Assembly: GCA_917880885.1 (NCBI GenBank)
Contig: OU862928.1
Coordinates: forward strand, 41,962,962 to 42,026,961
Length of the DNA stretch: 64,000 bases
From: Limnephilus marmoratus
Taxonomy: Eukaryota; Arthropoda; Insecta; Trichoptera; Limnephilidae
Direction: 5' to 3'
In this document: positions 11,230-22,059 of the stretch, one piece after another
Layout of the letters: the number at the start of each line of letters is the position of its first letter
Position numbering within the stretch: the first letter of the stretch is position 1
Position numbers and translations under genes: made by a program
Notes under the pieces: model-generated
The model's input: the letters and a program-made list of their open reading frames with translations, nothing else
Told to the model about the DNA's origin: nothing
Database searches by the model: none

Positions 11230-11330
11230 AATAGAATCCCGATACCAACCTTGATCTATGGCAGTGAGACATGGAATTGGCGGAGGAAAGATGAAAATAG
11301 ACTGGATGCCGTAAAACCGAAATCCCTGTG
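11230..11330 (+). pseudogene. LINE family D RT fragment
   Basis: The plus strand reads IPTLIYGSETWNWRRKDENR with LDAV after it. This is the YGSE.W block of a lepidopteran LINE whose later part is seen at 24735-25190. Only about 30 codons are left, and SINE sequence follows. Confidence 0.55.
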
Positions 11331-11339
11331 AAGTTCCTG

Positions 11340-11535
11340 TGTTTTTTTTAAATTGTGAAATACCGCGATAAGAGTCCCATCTGCTCCCGTCTGGAGTCAG
11401 TGAGACTGTGTTGTGAGGCTGAAGGTAATGGGGAGAGAAAAGAGTTGGGAAAGAGGACGGCGGGGAAGTACCTGGAAATTCAGATGTGATAATCAAACAC
11501 GGCTAAAGTCATTTCAAGCAACGTTTCAATTGGAT
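11340..11535 (-). mobile_element. SINE fragment (minus)
   Basis: This matches, inverted, the 3' two-thirds of the SINE at 35389-35797. It has the TACCGC..AAGAGTCCCA end, the CCAGACGGGAGCAG region, the pyrimidine-rich middle and the TTGAAACGTTGC block. The tRNA-like head is missing. Confidence 0.65.
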
Positions 11536-11547
11536 AATTTTTTAGAT

Positions 11548-11665
11548 TTTCATGGCCAAAAGTATTTTCGTTATTTGTTTTTGGGGTGTTATGCCGTGTT
11601 GCATAAAGAAGGGGGTAGCGCAACACGACTAACACCCCAAAAAGAAAAAAACAAAAACGTTTCAA
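11548..11665. repeat. palindromic pair of PLE-type ends, centre lost
   Basis: TTTTTGGGGTGTTATGCCGTG is followed after a short gap by the inverted GCGCAACACGACTAACACCCC. These are the outer ends seen around the hammerhead pair at 58745-58985. Here the hammerhead cores are deleted and only the outer arms remain. Confidence 0.55.
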
Positions 11666-11705
11666 TTCTTCTTCCAGAATGGAATATGCACTCAGAATCG
11701 TCCTG

Positions 11706-12248
11706 CCGAGCGATTCTCTATCTTTTGTGAGATAGAGATAGATCTCGGTCGAGATCTCCTGTCAGATTTGTGTGATTTTCTTTGGCTGTTAAATGAATAA
11801 ATAATCTTGCATACTTGCAGGAATTCATGTTTAAAATGAACTAAACTAAAATACGTGACAGATCACAGCTGAAATTCTGACATCGGCCCATAGAAAAAGC
11901 AAACAAGGGGCCATCCATAAATTACGTTACATGAATTTCATGATTTTTGACCCCCCTCGTCTCTGTCACACATCGTCACATTTGTGAGAACCCCTCCCCC
12001 CTAGTGTGACGTCACATATTTTGCAATTTTACACATAAAAATAGTCAAAACAGTAGTTCATTTTTTTTATGTGTGACGTCAGAGCTGATGACCCTCCCAT
12101 ACCCCTTTTCACACTTCTCTACTCCCCCCCCCTAAGGTGTGACGTAATTTATGGATGGTCCCTATCAGCCAAAGAAAATCACACAAATCTGACAGCAGAT
12201 CTCGCCCGAGATCTATCTCGATCTCACGACAGATAGTTTATCGCTCGG
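11706..12248. mobile_element. palindromic MITE with 85 bp arms
   Basis: The terminal sequence CCGAGCGAT at 11706 is mirrored by ATCGCTCGG ending at 12248. The arms extend about 85 bp through AGATCTCGGTCGAGATCT and CAGATTTGTGTGATTTTC. CTG at 11703-11705 is repeated at 12249-12251, a possible 3 bp target duplication that interrupts the host SINE cleanly. A second MITE (11907-12162) sits next to the right arm. I do not recognise the superfamily. Confidence 0.65.
11907..12162. mobile_element. MITE with CCATCCATAAATTACGT ends
   Basis: GGGGCCATCCATAAATTACG on the left is mirrored by CGTAATTTATGGATGGTCCC on the right. The interior has C-rich blocks and repeated GTGACGTCA. Elements with this type of end are widespread in insects. 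No clear target duplication is visible; it is nested within 11706-12248. Confidence 0.7.
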
Positions 12249-12499
12249 CTGGTGTAAGACCACCATTCAGAATAGAAAGGTTGCTTGAAATGGATTTATC
12301 CATGTTTTATAACCAGATATATGTAGACAGGTACTTTTCCGCCTTCCTCTACTTCGTCTCCTTCCCCGCCTTACGGTAAAAATACCTCAATTGGGGATGC
12401 CAAAGCTGGCTCCAGACAGATGGAAAAAGTAGGGATTCCTGTGTGGTATTCACATAAAATCGAGTGCAGTTAACACGCGGTAGCAGCGAAATTTTACCA

Positions 12500-13960
12500 A
12501 AACAATCTGAACCAATAAAGAACCAAGGAGCCTTGAAAAGTGAGGCCATAATCAAAGCGGTCAATGAGCGCAGACCTAGCGCCATTTCCGTTTTATAACT
12601 CAACCAGTACGAGCCTTGATAGGAGTTAGTTGCTTCGCAGGTGCTGTGTGCGTCATTTCCGTTTCATACGATTCTAAACCACAACGGGGCTACAGTAGTT
12701 TCACTTCAAAAAGTTAGGTTAGTTTCAAATTTGAATAAAATAATTAATACAAACAAGAATTCATACATAAACATAGCACAGTCTAAATACATCACATTTA
12801 ATTAAAATTGTTTATTTTTTATTGTCAATAGTTTAATGTTCACCGAAATAACCTATTTCATGATTTATGAATAATTTGAAGAGAATACTGATGAAAACAA
12901 ATACAAAAATTAAAATTTTGTTACAAATAATAAAAACCAAATAAACAATGCGTTGCTGCGGAATTAAAACAATATTTAGATAGATTAATGAGAGCGATAT
13001 TCAACTTTGAGAGTTTCAATAACAATTTGTATAATTAGGTTCACAGATAACTTTGGAAGTAAAGGTATTTATAATTAAACACTCCGGATTTACATAATTT
13101 GATTGGTTTAAACGAAATACTTCGAAAGTGAGAAATTATTAGCTTATCATACCGATTATATTTTTGATTAGTTTGTATTAATTTATCAAATACCTGGAAA
13201 ATTATTTTATTTTGTATTGGTACTTGAACAAATATGACATTGCCATAGACATCCAAAGGGATAGACAAGAAGATGCAGATGAGGGGTAAAACCAAACTAT
13301 GGAGGGCGAAGAGGGGAAAGATGACTGTGTTTCGTTAAAAAATCAATCTGACAATATATAGGCATCTCGCATTATAATATCACCATTTAGTTCTTAAAAG
13401 CAAAATCTGCTTTTGAATGAATAGACCTTTTTACATGGGAGCGCGAATTGCCCGCCACGTTATTAACATATTTGCGTAGTCCAAATGCGGCAACTTTCCT
13501 TTTTCACAGATGAATATTTTGTTGCCGTATTTAGTTAAGACACTTTTACAAATGTTTCATAATTTACTTACTCCTGTAACCAGCGACGAGCTCACTGGAG
13601 AAACGCCCACATTCGCTGTATCCACATATATTAGGGTATAATGTATAGGACATGCTCTCATTTTTGTTCGTAAAATGTACGATGCGTGCTCGGCGCTGGT
13701 CAGGACAAGAATGATGACGTCACCTTTTTTAGATTCAAGCGAGGCTCTCGTAAGCCGAGCCGGCTCCATACGGAAATAATACGCTTTTATCACTTAGGGC
13801 TGGTCCAGATATATTCATATGTACATGAACTTATGAATATATGCCAATTTGGAAAAATTAAATCACCTACGTAAATTAATGGGATGTACTATTATCTAAT
13901 TATTAATTAATTATTTAATTATTTATAACAAGTAACATCGATGATCTACAACTTATGTAT
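12500..13960. other. unassigned sequence
   Basis: AT-rich sequence with one GC-richer patch at about 12540-12700. Open frames here are short and lack any recognised domain. Confidence 0.5.
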
Positions 13961-13962
13961 TC

Positions 13963-14403
13963 TTCCATCGCGCGCTATGCAACATCTGGCATCGTGGACC
14001 TTCCCGCCATTTTGAATGCTGTGAAAGTTTGCAGTGTTCCTTGACCAGCCGACTCAAGTAGTGAGCAGATTTTCGTTAAAATTCCGTTGTATATAATTAC
14101 CTTCATTTATAATTAAATTCTCTTTTGATTGAATTAATTTTAAACGAAATTTTTTACTATTGCTAATTTGCACAAGTTTGCATAAAAACAAAATCAGTTC
14201 CTTTCGGTGTATACGCGCGTTTCATTCAAGTGACTTTTAGCAAATTATAAGATGCCAGAGTTTAAAATGCCTACGTGTGATATTTTAGTGTATTTTTCCA
14301 TCGCGCGCTATGCAACATCTGGCATCGTGGACCTTCCCGCCATTTTGAATGCTGTGAAAGTTTGTAATCAATTCAGTGTTCCTTGACCAGCCGACTCAAG
14401 TAG
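13963..14403 (+). repeat. two ~100 bp direct repeats 333 bp apart
   Basis: Copy 1 (13963-14061) and copy 2 (14296-14403) share TTCCATCGCGCGCTATGCAA through CCAGCCGACTCAAGTAG almost perfectly. Copy 2 has 9 extra bases (TAATCAATT). Each copy contains the end of a short open frame in the same phase (13955-14044, 29 codons; 14252-14386, 44 codons), both ending ...SVP-stop. The family and function are unknown. Confidence 0.7.
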
Positions 14404-15090
14404 TTATTCTCCTTACATTTTGCATAAAATCACTTCGCAAAATTCTTGCATAAATTCGCTCCAAAGCATTTTCCCTTAATTTATTTTTTAGAACCGATTG
14501 CGAAGAAATGCACTAGAGCAAGGTTAAATTAGAGGATGACGAAGAATCATTACAGCTAACGTTGGAAGACTAAATCGAACTAGATTCAATAGCGGCCTCT
14601 ACATCCTCCGCAGGATCAGAGAACCTAAAAAAAAAAAAAACTCATAATATATGATAAGTCCACGACAAGTCCGATCTTATCAGTGGTTGAAATTAAATAA
14701 TCCATGAGTTACGCTCGAGTTACTCGTGGGAAAAACGGACCATCTCAGTCCACCACCGCTCCGGTCACCGAGAAGAATTTCTCATTGATTGTCTATGGGA
14801 AACCACCTATTGCTAGTGAAATGGAGAGGCATGTTGACTCCAGGACTTCATGGGACTCCAGGACTTCGTGGGACTCCAGGACTTCATGATTATTATTGGT
14901 CGGCGACTTTACTACAGTACGACTAAATACATAAGAGTGCAATGCTATTGCTTTACCTCTGGTAAGACTGCAATACGATTGTGTCCGCAGCAGGCATTAT
15001 TATTTGTTTACTGAAGAAGATCAGTCGGTAGCTTATTCTTATTTCTAGGTTCAAATGTTGAAGCGAGAGGGTATATGTATTCCGATAATC

Positions 15091-15957
15091 TTGAAATACG
15101 TACATATGAAAAGATATTTTATATAATTTATTGGGGGGCTAGAATTACAATAATCCATGCGCTTGATATCTGCAAGACGAGTTGTTATCTAGCTCCTACA
15201 TAGTTAAGTAAATTGAAATACGTACATATGAAAAGATAGTTAATTTAATTTATTGGGGTTCTAGAATTACAATAATCCATGCGCTTGATAGCTGCAAGAC
15301 GAGTTGTTATCTAGCTCCTACATAGTTAAGTAAATTGAAATACGTACATACATATGAAAAGATATTTTATTTAATTTATTGGGGGGCTAGAATTCCAATA
15401 ATCCATGCGCTTGATAGCTGCAAGACGAGTTGTTATCTAGCTCCTACATAGTTAAGTAAATTGAAATACGTACATACATATGAAAAGATATTTTATTTAA
15501 TTTATTGGGGGGCTAGAATTCCAATAATCCATGCGCTTGATAGCTGCAAGACGAGTTGTTATCTAGCTCCTACATAGTTAAGTAAATTGAAATACGTACA
15601 TATGAAAAGATAGTTAATTTAATTTATTGGGGTTCTAGAATTACAATAATCCATGCGCTTGATAGCTGCAAGACGAGTTGTTATCTAGCTCCTACATAGT
15701 TAAGTAAATTGAAATATGTGCATATGAAAACATATTTAATTTAATTTATTGGGGGACTAGAATTACAATAATCCATGCGCTTGATAGCTGCAAGACGAGT
15801 TGTTATCTAGCCTCCTACATAGTTAAATAAATTGAAATACGTACATACATATGAAAAGATATTTTATTTAATTTATTGGGGGGCTAGAATTCCAATAATC
15901 CATGCGCTTGATAGCTGCAAGACGAGTTGTTATCTAGCTCCTACATAGTTAAGTAAA
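15091..15957 (+). repeat. seven-unit tandem array, 122-126 bp period
   Basis: Units begin at 15091, 15213, 15335, 15461, 15587, 15709 and 15832 with TTGAAATACGTACAT. Each contains ATTTATTGGGG, a TAGAATT(A/C)CAATAATCC block, GCTGCAAGACGAGTTGTT and CTCCTACATAGTTAA. Length differs mainly by an extra ACAT after GTACAT. Variants alternate (GGGGGGC versus GGGGTTC), which points to unequal exchange or higher-order duplication. It is non-coding. Confidence 0.9.
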
Positions 15958-16084
15958 TTCTAAAGTAAAATCCATGCTAATTTGTACAGCGCTCTTGAGG
16001 CGATTTTTCGCAAAAACAGCGCTATATAAGTTGTCCAAATTTATTATTTTATTATTATTATTCTGCTGAATCAAGTAGTGAAGA

Positions 16085-16235
16085 CTTGTTAGAATTTTGG
16101 GTTTAAATTGAATACAACTAAAACAAAATACATGCTCAGAAGCAAAAATAACGCAGTTGATTTGAATGAAAATCTTTATATTGCTGGAACGAAATTAATA
16201 ACAAAGTATTGTATACTTGGGCTGCAATTTGAATG
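16085..16235 (+). pseudogene. LINE RT fragment
   Basis: The plus strand reads GFKLNTTKTKYMLRSKNN and then LYIAGTKL, the K.N..KTK.M block that follows FADD in RTE/CR1-type RTs. About 50 codons remain, ending just before the foldback at 16242. Confidence 0.45.
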
Positions 16236-16241
16236 AAAGCA

Positions 16242-16341
16242 GACTGCAGACCGCTAACGAATAAATGAAAGTACACAACGACTAAGGGTTCCTAATTTAT
16301 TTGACGTGAACTGTTATTTGTTCGTTAGCGGTCTGCAGTCG
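16242..16341. repeat. 100 bp foldback
   Basis: ACTGCAGACCGCTAACGAA (about 16243-16261) recurs inverted as TTCGTTAGCGGTCTGCAGT (about 16322-16340), enclosing about 60 bp. It is probably a minimal MITE or a cruciform-forming repeat. Confidence 0.7.
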
Positions 16342-16344
16342 TGC

Positions 16345-17740
16345 TCGGGGACGATGACAAGTTACCGATATTTTCGATAAAACCTATGTCGATCGACCAT
16401 GCTAGGTACCCAGGTAGCCATTTCTAGGCCACTGAATATTACGTGATCAAAGATTTTCTTCCAATTTTTCATTGTTTGTGAAGCAAACAGAGTGCAGGAA
16501 ATTAAAATTCTATTTTCCAGGAATAGAAAAAACAAACTCAAGAAAAATGGAAAAGCGAAACTCGGAAAGTCAATCAAATGCAAAAATAATACACCCCCGA
16601 CTCTGTTACGAGATTTCCTCGTCATACTGGTATAATTAAAATGCTTTTAATAGACGAATTTATTCAACCTAGTGCATTATTCAAGTTTATATGCAAATGC
16701 AATTAACGACCAGCAAAGGATCACGAATGAGTTCATTCAGAATGAGAAAATTATTTACCCTTTTGTAAATCAACAATTTTTTAATAATTCATCCTGATTT
16801 AGCATCTAAAACAAAGCCAACTTACTGGTCAGGGCATCATAATATGTTTTAGTTTTTTTGACAACAGATGTCGCTGAAGAGTCCTTTTGTTCGTCCTTTA
16901 TATTTACATTCAAGTTAGTTAGATCATAAAGTGGTAGTTTGGCGGTCTCTATGTACTTTCGGGGATACTAAAGTTGTATTGTGCCCGTTTGAACTATGAA
17001 TGTACCACCACAGACGCTGAAGTGTCCTTTTTGAAGTAATACTTATTTACGCACGCTTGACTTGGGGAGTAAGCTGGCAAATGCGTGACGAGAGCATTAC
17101 GAAAAGCGAGGCGAACAGTAGTTGAGAGGGAGATATAAGTTAGTGAAGATAGAAAGAGAGAGATTTACGCTTCGTATATTACTGAAGTGGCAAGAGAGAG
17201 AGGTGCGAGCACAAATTTTCTTTCTCTCATGGCCAGTTACGTTACACAGTGCAGGACTATTGTCTGTATCACACTGTAGCAACAAGAGAGAGCAGTGCGC
17301 GCGCACATTTTCTTTCTCTCTTCCTATCATGTAGAATGTAGTTGTAGCAGAACTTCAGTTGTGTGGTCTAAAGCGCACTCGTTTTTTTTAAAAACACACA
17401 TTTCCAGGTTACGAATAACCAGACAACATTTGAAATTCTCCTACTACCACCACAGTAAGCGGAAAAGGCTTCACTTGTGTCGCGATGGAGGACTTAGCTA
17501 GCCGAAGAACACAAGACGCCCGGTTGGGACCCAAACGCGATGCCAAAACAGCCACTGACCGGTGGTTAGATACAAACTTTATTTAATTGAAATTTTTTTG
17601 CAACACGATAAAAACTTAAACTGCCTTATCATTGTTATTTGAATAGTTGTGCACATATTTGTGATTCACTAATTATCATGCGTTTTCCGCAAGGATAGGC
17701 AGATAGGATAGATCAACAAACAATTTGGTGTTGATAAACA
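16345..17740. other. unassigned sequence with GAGA-rich stretch
   Basis: No gene is recognised. From 17100 to 17330 there are GAGAGAGA and CTTTCTCTC runs, and two similar segments (about 17190-17230 and 17280-17320) each pair AAGAGAGAG with TTTTCTTTCTCTC. This is an imperfect direct repeat with purine/pyrimidine strand bias. Confidence 0.45.
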
Positions 17741-17744
17741 CTCC

Positions 17745-18130
17745 TAGCTTCATTCACATTCATATATCGTCTCATACTTACCCTTCTGTTATTCTGACTC
17801 TTGAAAAGGTCCGATTCAAATATTTCGTCACTTGATTGTGGCATGTCTTTCTCGGGCGTTCCCGATTTCTTCTACTAAACAAATTCGCGTCATATAGTCT
17901 CTTTGCACTCTTTCACAGTTCATTCTCTGTACATGCCCAAAGCAAACCGTCTAAGCGTCGCTTTCTTAATCTTACTCATCACGCTAACATCAGCCTTGCA
18001 TTCTAAGCACATTTCTACATTTCTAACACGCCTCACCCTGGCTTTAGTGGTAGGGATGAATTCATACGTCCGTCACTCCTAGACACACTAACCCACAGAT
18101 TCCTACTCACTCCTAATGCCTTTTTCCTTC
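17745..18130 (-). pseudogene. LINE family D fragment (minus)
   Basis: The inverse of this segment matches the family D region at 24800-25060, with blocks for the central cysteine-containing and GRPRK.W parts: plus strand TTTCTCGGGCGTTCCCGA and CATGCCCAAAGCAAACCGTC. Many substitutions and stops leave no open frame. Confidence 0.5.
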
Positions 18131-18239
18131 CAAATTCCTCTACATCATTTTCTAAAAAGACCCTCCACATAAGATGACAAGAGCGTTACAATGTCCATTA
18201 TCTGAACAGTGTGTGAATAATCTATTATATTGTGATTAT

Positions 18240-18440
18240 ACTGCGATAATCCTTATCGTGATTTATTTTTGGGGAATTATGACGTGCCTCTACCTGCTTC
18301 TTTAGCCAAAGTTTTGAAGAGCTTTGCAGTGTTCACCATAAGGGCAAATATTATGTTTGTCTACCCTGATGATGGACACTGCAAAGCTGTCCGGAACAGC
18401 CTCTGCTAAGAAGAAGGTAGCGCAACACCGCATAATAACA
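18240..18440. repeat. inverted pair of PLE hammerhead-type ends (decayed)
   Basis: On plus, CTGATGA at 18366 is followed by GGACA-CTGCAAAGC-TGTCC, a 5 bp stem with loop, and then GGAAC instead of GAAAC. AAGAAGGTAGCGCAACACCG follows. The opposite half (about 18255-18345) is a more damaged inverted copy. The outer ends TTTTTGGGG/CACG match other copies in the window. Confidence 0.55.
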
Positions 18441-18829
18441 ACAAAAAATAAATCACGATACAATAACTCTCAATAACTGATTTTAAGGTACCAACTCGAG
18501 CGACAAGGCAAAACATAGTATTCGGCAACAATAATTCTGGAACCAACTACCTCATACGTGCACCTGTTCCACGATTTCATACACTTGCAAACAAATTCAC
18601 CTCAAGTATCGATGTATTTAATACAAAGTATATTTTGATATTTAAGGAGAATCACATAGCACATTGCATATATTTGTGTATTTTTATATTTATTTATATT
18701 TATTTTATCTACAATATAAAAACCTGTTGCCGTTTTCTTTTTTATATACTGTGACATTTGATTTGAGTTGCCAAGAATTTTTTTTATGTAAATTTTGTAA
18801 GTACACAATATATACTATTTTATGCCATT

Positions 18830-19018
18830 TGCAACTTTAAAAACTTTTTCTTGTATTGTAATGCATTATTTTTACTAAAATGTATCTTTATACCATTCAT
18901 TCATGTGATGATTACTTTTTCAAGTTCATCTTTTTTATTTAAAACTTTGTCTCTGTATTATAAACTTATATGTAAAAGCCCATCAGGGCGTTGAAATATT
19001 AATAAATAAATAAAATAT
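18830..19018 (+). mobile_element. LINE family B 3' end, 5'-truncated
   Basis: AAAAGCCCATCAGGGCGTTG (about 18975-18994) is followed by AATAAATAAATAAA. The same short hairpin and tail end the LINEs at 44130, 55850 and 63835. The upstream 150 bp is AT-rich 3' UTR. Confidence 0.7.
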
Positions 19019-19129
19019 ACTTTTGGCCGTGAAAATCTCAAATCACACGAGTATCTGCGATTAATCCCCACTATATGGTTTTCTGCTATTAATTTTGATG
19101 TAGCCATCTAATATTACCAAGAATAATTA

Positions 19130-20037
19130 TTAGGTCCTTACATATGAAATTGGCGTTTTGCCGTACTGGAAACTTTGATCTCAAATATCTTCTCTTTGGT
19201 TAGGAATTCCAAATTCAAATGTATACAGCTATTTACTCATGTACTTGTGTTTCGAAAATTATAATTAATTTGTTTTTTCCTTAATTGTTATTTTTCTTTG
19301 CGTCACTTAGTTTACAAAATGGAAAACTTGAAATATCGCATTATTTCCACCGTGGCACCAGTGCTGCAGAAACGGCTCGAATGATTAATGATGTGTACGG
19401 CGACGGTGTCGCAAAAGAAAACACAGTGCGTTTTGGGTTCCAACGTTTTCGTTCTGGAAATTTCGACCTGCAGAACAAGCCCCGTTGACCGCCGGAGACC
19501 AAAGTTGATAATGAAGAATTGAAGGCTATTGTGGAAGCGGATGCATCGCAAACCACGTCCGAGTTAGCTGCAGGCTGCGGTGTTAGTGATAAAACTGTTT
19601 TAATCCACTTGACGCAAATTGGGAAGGTGAAAAAGCTTGAAAGGTGGGTACCTCACGAATTGAGTGAAGCAAATCAACAAACGCGAGTTAGAACGCTAGT
19701 GGCACAACAGGGGAGGAGCTTCAATTGGAATGTCTAAGACATCCACCGTACTCTCCGGACCTTGCCCCAACAGATTACCATTTTTTTCGAAATTTGGATA
19801 ATTCTTGCAAGGGAAAAAATTTAACTCCGATGGGGCAGTCCAAACCACCTTCAAAGATTTTATTGATTCACGTCCGAATGGTTTTTTAGTAAAGCGATCG
19901 ATGAACTACCTATGAGATGGCAAAAGTGCATAGACAGCAATGGTACAAACTTTGATTAAATAAATATATTATATTTTAAAAAAATCGACTTTATGTTCCT
20001 CCCATACAAAACGCCAATTTCATATGTAAGGTCCTAA
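19130..20037 (+). mobile_element. mariner (mori-like), internally deleted
   Basis: TTAGGTCCTTACATATGAAA... at 19130 is mirrored by ...TTTCATATGTAAGGTCCTAA ending at 20037; at least 31 bp of the terminal repeats are identical. A TA flanks both ends (19128-19129 and 20038-20039). At 908 bp it is roughly 0.4 kb shorter than an intact mariner. This would be non-autonomous but has ends suitable for mobilisation. Confidence 0.9.
19316..19960 (+). pseudogene. mariner transposase with central deletion
   Basis: The N-terminal helix-turn-helix region is readable (FHRGTSAAETARMI, FRSGNFDLQNKPR), followed after a stop by ELKAIVEADASQTTSELAAG and KKLERWVPHELSEAN. Then the sequence jumps to the C-terminal HPPYSPDLAPTDYHFF, which holds the third catalytic Asp, and DELPMRWQKCIDSNG. 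The block with the first two catalytic Asp residues is gone, so no active transposase is made. Confidence 0.85.
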
Positions 20038-20369
20038 TATTAAGCCGTCAACCTTTTCAACTGTAAAACTGTCCGATACGTTGGCTAAAGAAGATAGAAC
20101 CCCGCCATGGCACAATAACCCAAAAATGAATCCCTTTAATATAAATTACGCCGTAAGTAATGAATTAACTTAATCAGGCAACAAATCAGAGCTGAATCTT
20201 TTAGCATAATTCCTTGATTAACGAGGACTCCCTCTCAGCAATAATTAATTCTTCAAAATTAATCCTGGCCTAAAATTTTATTAAAATAACATTGCGAAAG
20301 GATGCTAATTTTAAAAACAACAGATTTTCGTTTATATTCGAAAATAAAATTTTAATTTTAGGTAAAGTG

Positions 20370-20515
20370 GATATTGAAGGCTTACTGGAACGGTGTTTCG
20401 TAAACAAATCCTACTTACATTATAAAGGCGAAATTTGTATGGATGTATGGATGTATGGATGCATGTATGTTTGTTACTCTTTAACGAAAAAATATAAATC
20501 TCTTTTCACTTTTTT
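20370..20515 (+). repeat. Helitron-like 5' fragment with ATGGATGT repeat
   Basis: The motif AAAGGCGAAATTTGTATGG is followed by ATGTATGGATGTATGGATGC and TGTTTGTTACTCTTTAACG. I know this type of sequence from the left part of lepidopteran Helitron-like repeats. No end could be fixed. Confidence 0.4.
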
Positions 20516-20518
20516 TTT

Positions 20519-21295
20519 TTTACATTAACTCCACACAGGAGGCCTTGAGAAAAATAATTTTCCTCAGGGCCTATGACATCTGGGATGCTGTGTGGAGGGT
20601 CTTTTTGAGGAGAGGAAGGAATGAACATTGGTCTTGAAGAGACCCATGTTGTAGGAAGGAGGAAACACAGAGGCCGGCAAATCATTCCACAGCCGAGCTG
20701 TTGAACATAAGAACGAGTCGAAGAAACGACCCGTTCTCAGGTGACAAATGTCAATCGTGTACAAATGTTGGGCACGCGTTTGGCGTGCTTCCCGACTATG
20801 CACCGGTGCCGAAGGGATCAATGATGCTAGTTCCTCGGAGCATCTTCCATTGTAATACCGGTAGAACAAGGATAGCATTCCCACCCGACGCCTGTGCTCT
20901 AAAGATTGCAATCCGTCTGTTAAAATGGGAGAATCTATTAAACGGACCGCCCGTTTCTGCACAGAGTCGAGGGTATTTTTCAGGTATTTTGGAGCTCCAG
21001 ACCAGAGGTGGCTGCCAAATTCAACCGTAGGGCGCACTTGCGATTTGTACAGGGTTAGCATTGTGCACTATCTGCAGTATCTGCGGGCCCTGTACAGTAC
21101 GCCCAGTTTCTGGGAGGCTAACTTTACTCTGGCTTCGATGGAGCCCCCATACCCGAGCTGGTCACTTAGGGTTACACCAAGCATATCAATGGAGGGCCTG
21201 TTCGGAAGATTGCTTCCGTTGAAAGAGACTACATTTTCATTTCGATCCCTTTTAGACGTAATCAGACAAGATTGGGTCTTTGAAACATTAAATTC
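20519..21295 (-). pseudogene. LINE family C copy (RT C-terminus, 3' end)
   Basis: The minus strand has an open frame of 165 codons ending at 20564: LTLYKSQVRPTVEFGSHLW, RAVRLIDSPILTDGL, MLSLFYRYYNGRCSEELASL, FFDSFLCSTARLWNDLP and MGLFKTNVHSFL. Upstream, past one stop, the homologous frame continues to about 21290 with a NASK-like segment and SIDMLGVTLSDQL. The FADD palm is absent. The 3' UTR hairpin and the A-tail (T-run at 20510-20521) are present. This is the best-preserved family C copy here. Confidence 0.85.
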
Positions 21296-21296
21296 T

Positions 21297-21385
21297 CTTC
21301 TCTATCTTCTCTACATCTTTATCTCTATCTCTACATCTCTATCTCTACATCTCTATCTCTACATCTCTATCTCTACATCTCTTCT
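21297..21385 (+). repeat. 14 bp minisatellite (TCTCTATCTCTACA)n
   Basis: About six units of a 14 bp pyrimidine-rich repeat directly abut the start of the Helitron-like element, whose own first bases CTCTACAT resemble the unit. The array may have grown from that end. Confidence 0.8.
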
Positions 21386-22052
21386 CTACATATTATAACG
21401 GGGGACTTTAATTTATAATATGTAGAGTCTGTCTGTCTGTCTGTCTGCCTGTCTGTCTGTTCGCGATAAACTCGAAAACTACTGAACGGATTTTCATGCG
21501 GTTTTCACCAATAGATAGTGTTTCGTGAAGAAGGTTTAGCTATGTAATTTGTCAAGAATTTGTGTAAATTGGTTGAAACATAACGATAATTGTTAGAAGT
21601 GTCGGAAAAAGTCAAGCCACCTGGTAGCTTTCATCGAAAACGCTGCCTAATCCTTTTGGGATATAACAAAACAATGCATGGTGGGATATTTCTCTTTTAT
21701 AGATCTACAAAAAAGTCTGCGAAGGCATATATCTATCTTTTACGGATAGCTTACTATACCCATTCTATCTTCTAAAAAAATGGTCACGTACATTGAGGTA
21801 ATTGAAAAGTTATTTAGACGGATACAATATTATTCCTTATAACTTAAATACGTTAGTTACCCCAAGCATTTCATGCACATTATTATAATCTTTCACAACA
21901 TCTCTACGTATTATAAATGAAAGTCCTCCGCGGCATCTGTCTGTCTCTTCGCGATAAACTCAAAGACGGCGGTGGTTATAAAGGTTGGATAACCATCCAG
22001 TAGATGACGTTGTGTTTTATTAGCCACAGCAAAGCGTGGCCGGGTCAGCTAA
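21384..22052 (+). mobile_element. Helitron-like element(s)
   Basis: The left end contains a perfect 15 bp inverted repeat: CTCTACATATTATAA (21384-21398) and its complement (21413-21427). (GTCT)n and TTCGCGATAAACTCGAAAAC follow. At about 21899 a second, similar start appears (CTCTACGTATTATAAATG...TTCGCGATAAACTC). The right end has a GCCAC/GTGGC hairpin (22023-22040) and CTAA (22049-22052), which fits the CTRR rule for Helitrons. No replication or helicase protein is encoded. Confidence 0.55.
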
Positions 22053-22059
22053 TACTTAA

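Larger units (their letters stand above)
11677..12500 (+). mobile_element. SINE fragment interrupted by a palindromic MITE
   Basis: SINE sequence TTCCAGAATGGAA...CAGAATCGTCCTG (11677-11705) continues after the insertion at 12249 with CTGGTGTAAGACCACC, TTGCTTGAAATGG, a pyrimidine-rich part, and GGTATTCACATAAAA near 12500. The order and direction match the copy at 35389. The head is missing. Confidence 0.65.

Noticed and set aside
15091..15957. CRISPR-like array
   Set aside because: The whole 122-126 bp unit is repeated with no variable spacers, and the organism is eukaryotic.
21297..21385. Origin-like or regulatory pyrimidine tract
   Set aside because: Best explained as a 14 bp minisatellite; nothing supports a regulatory role.
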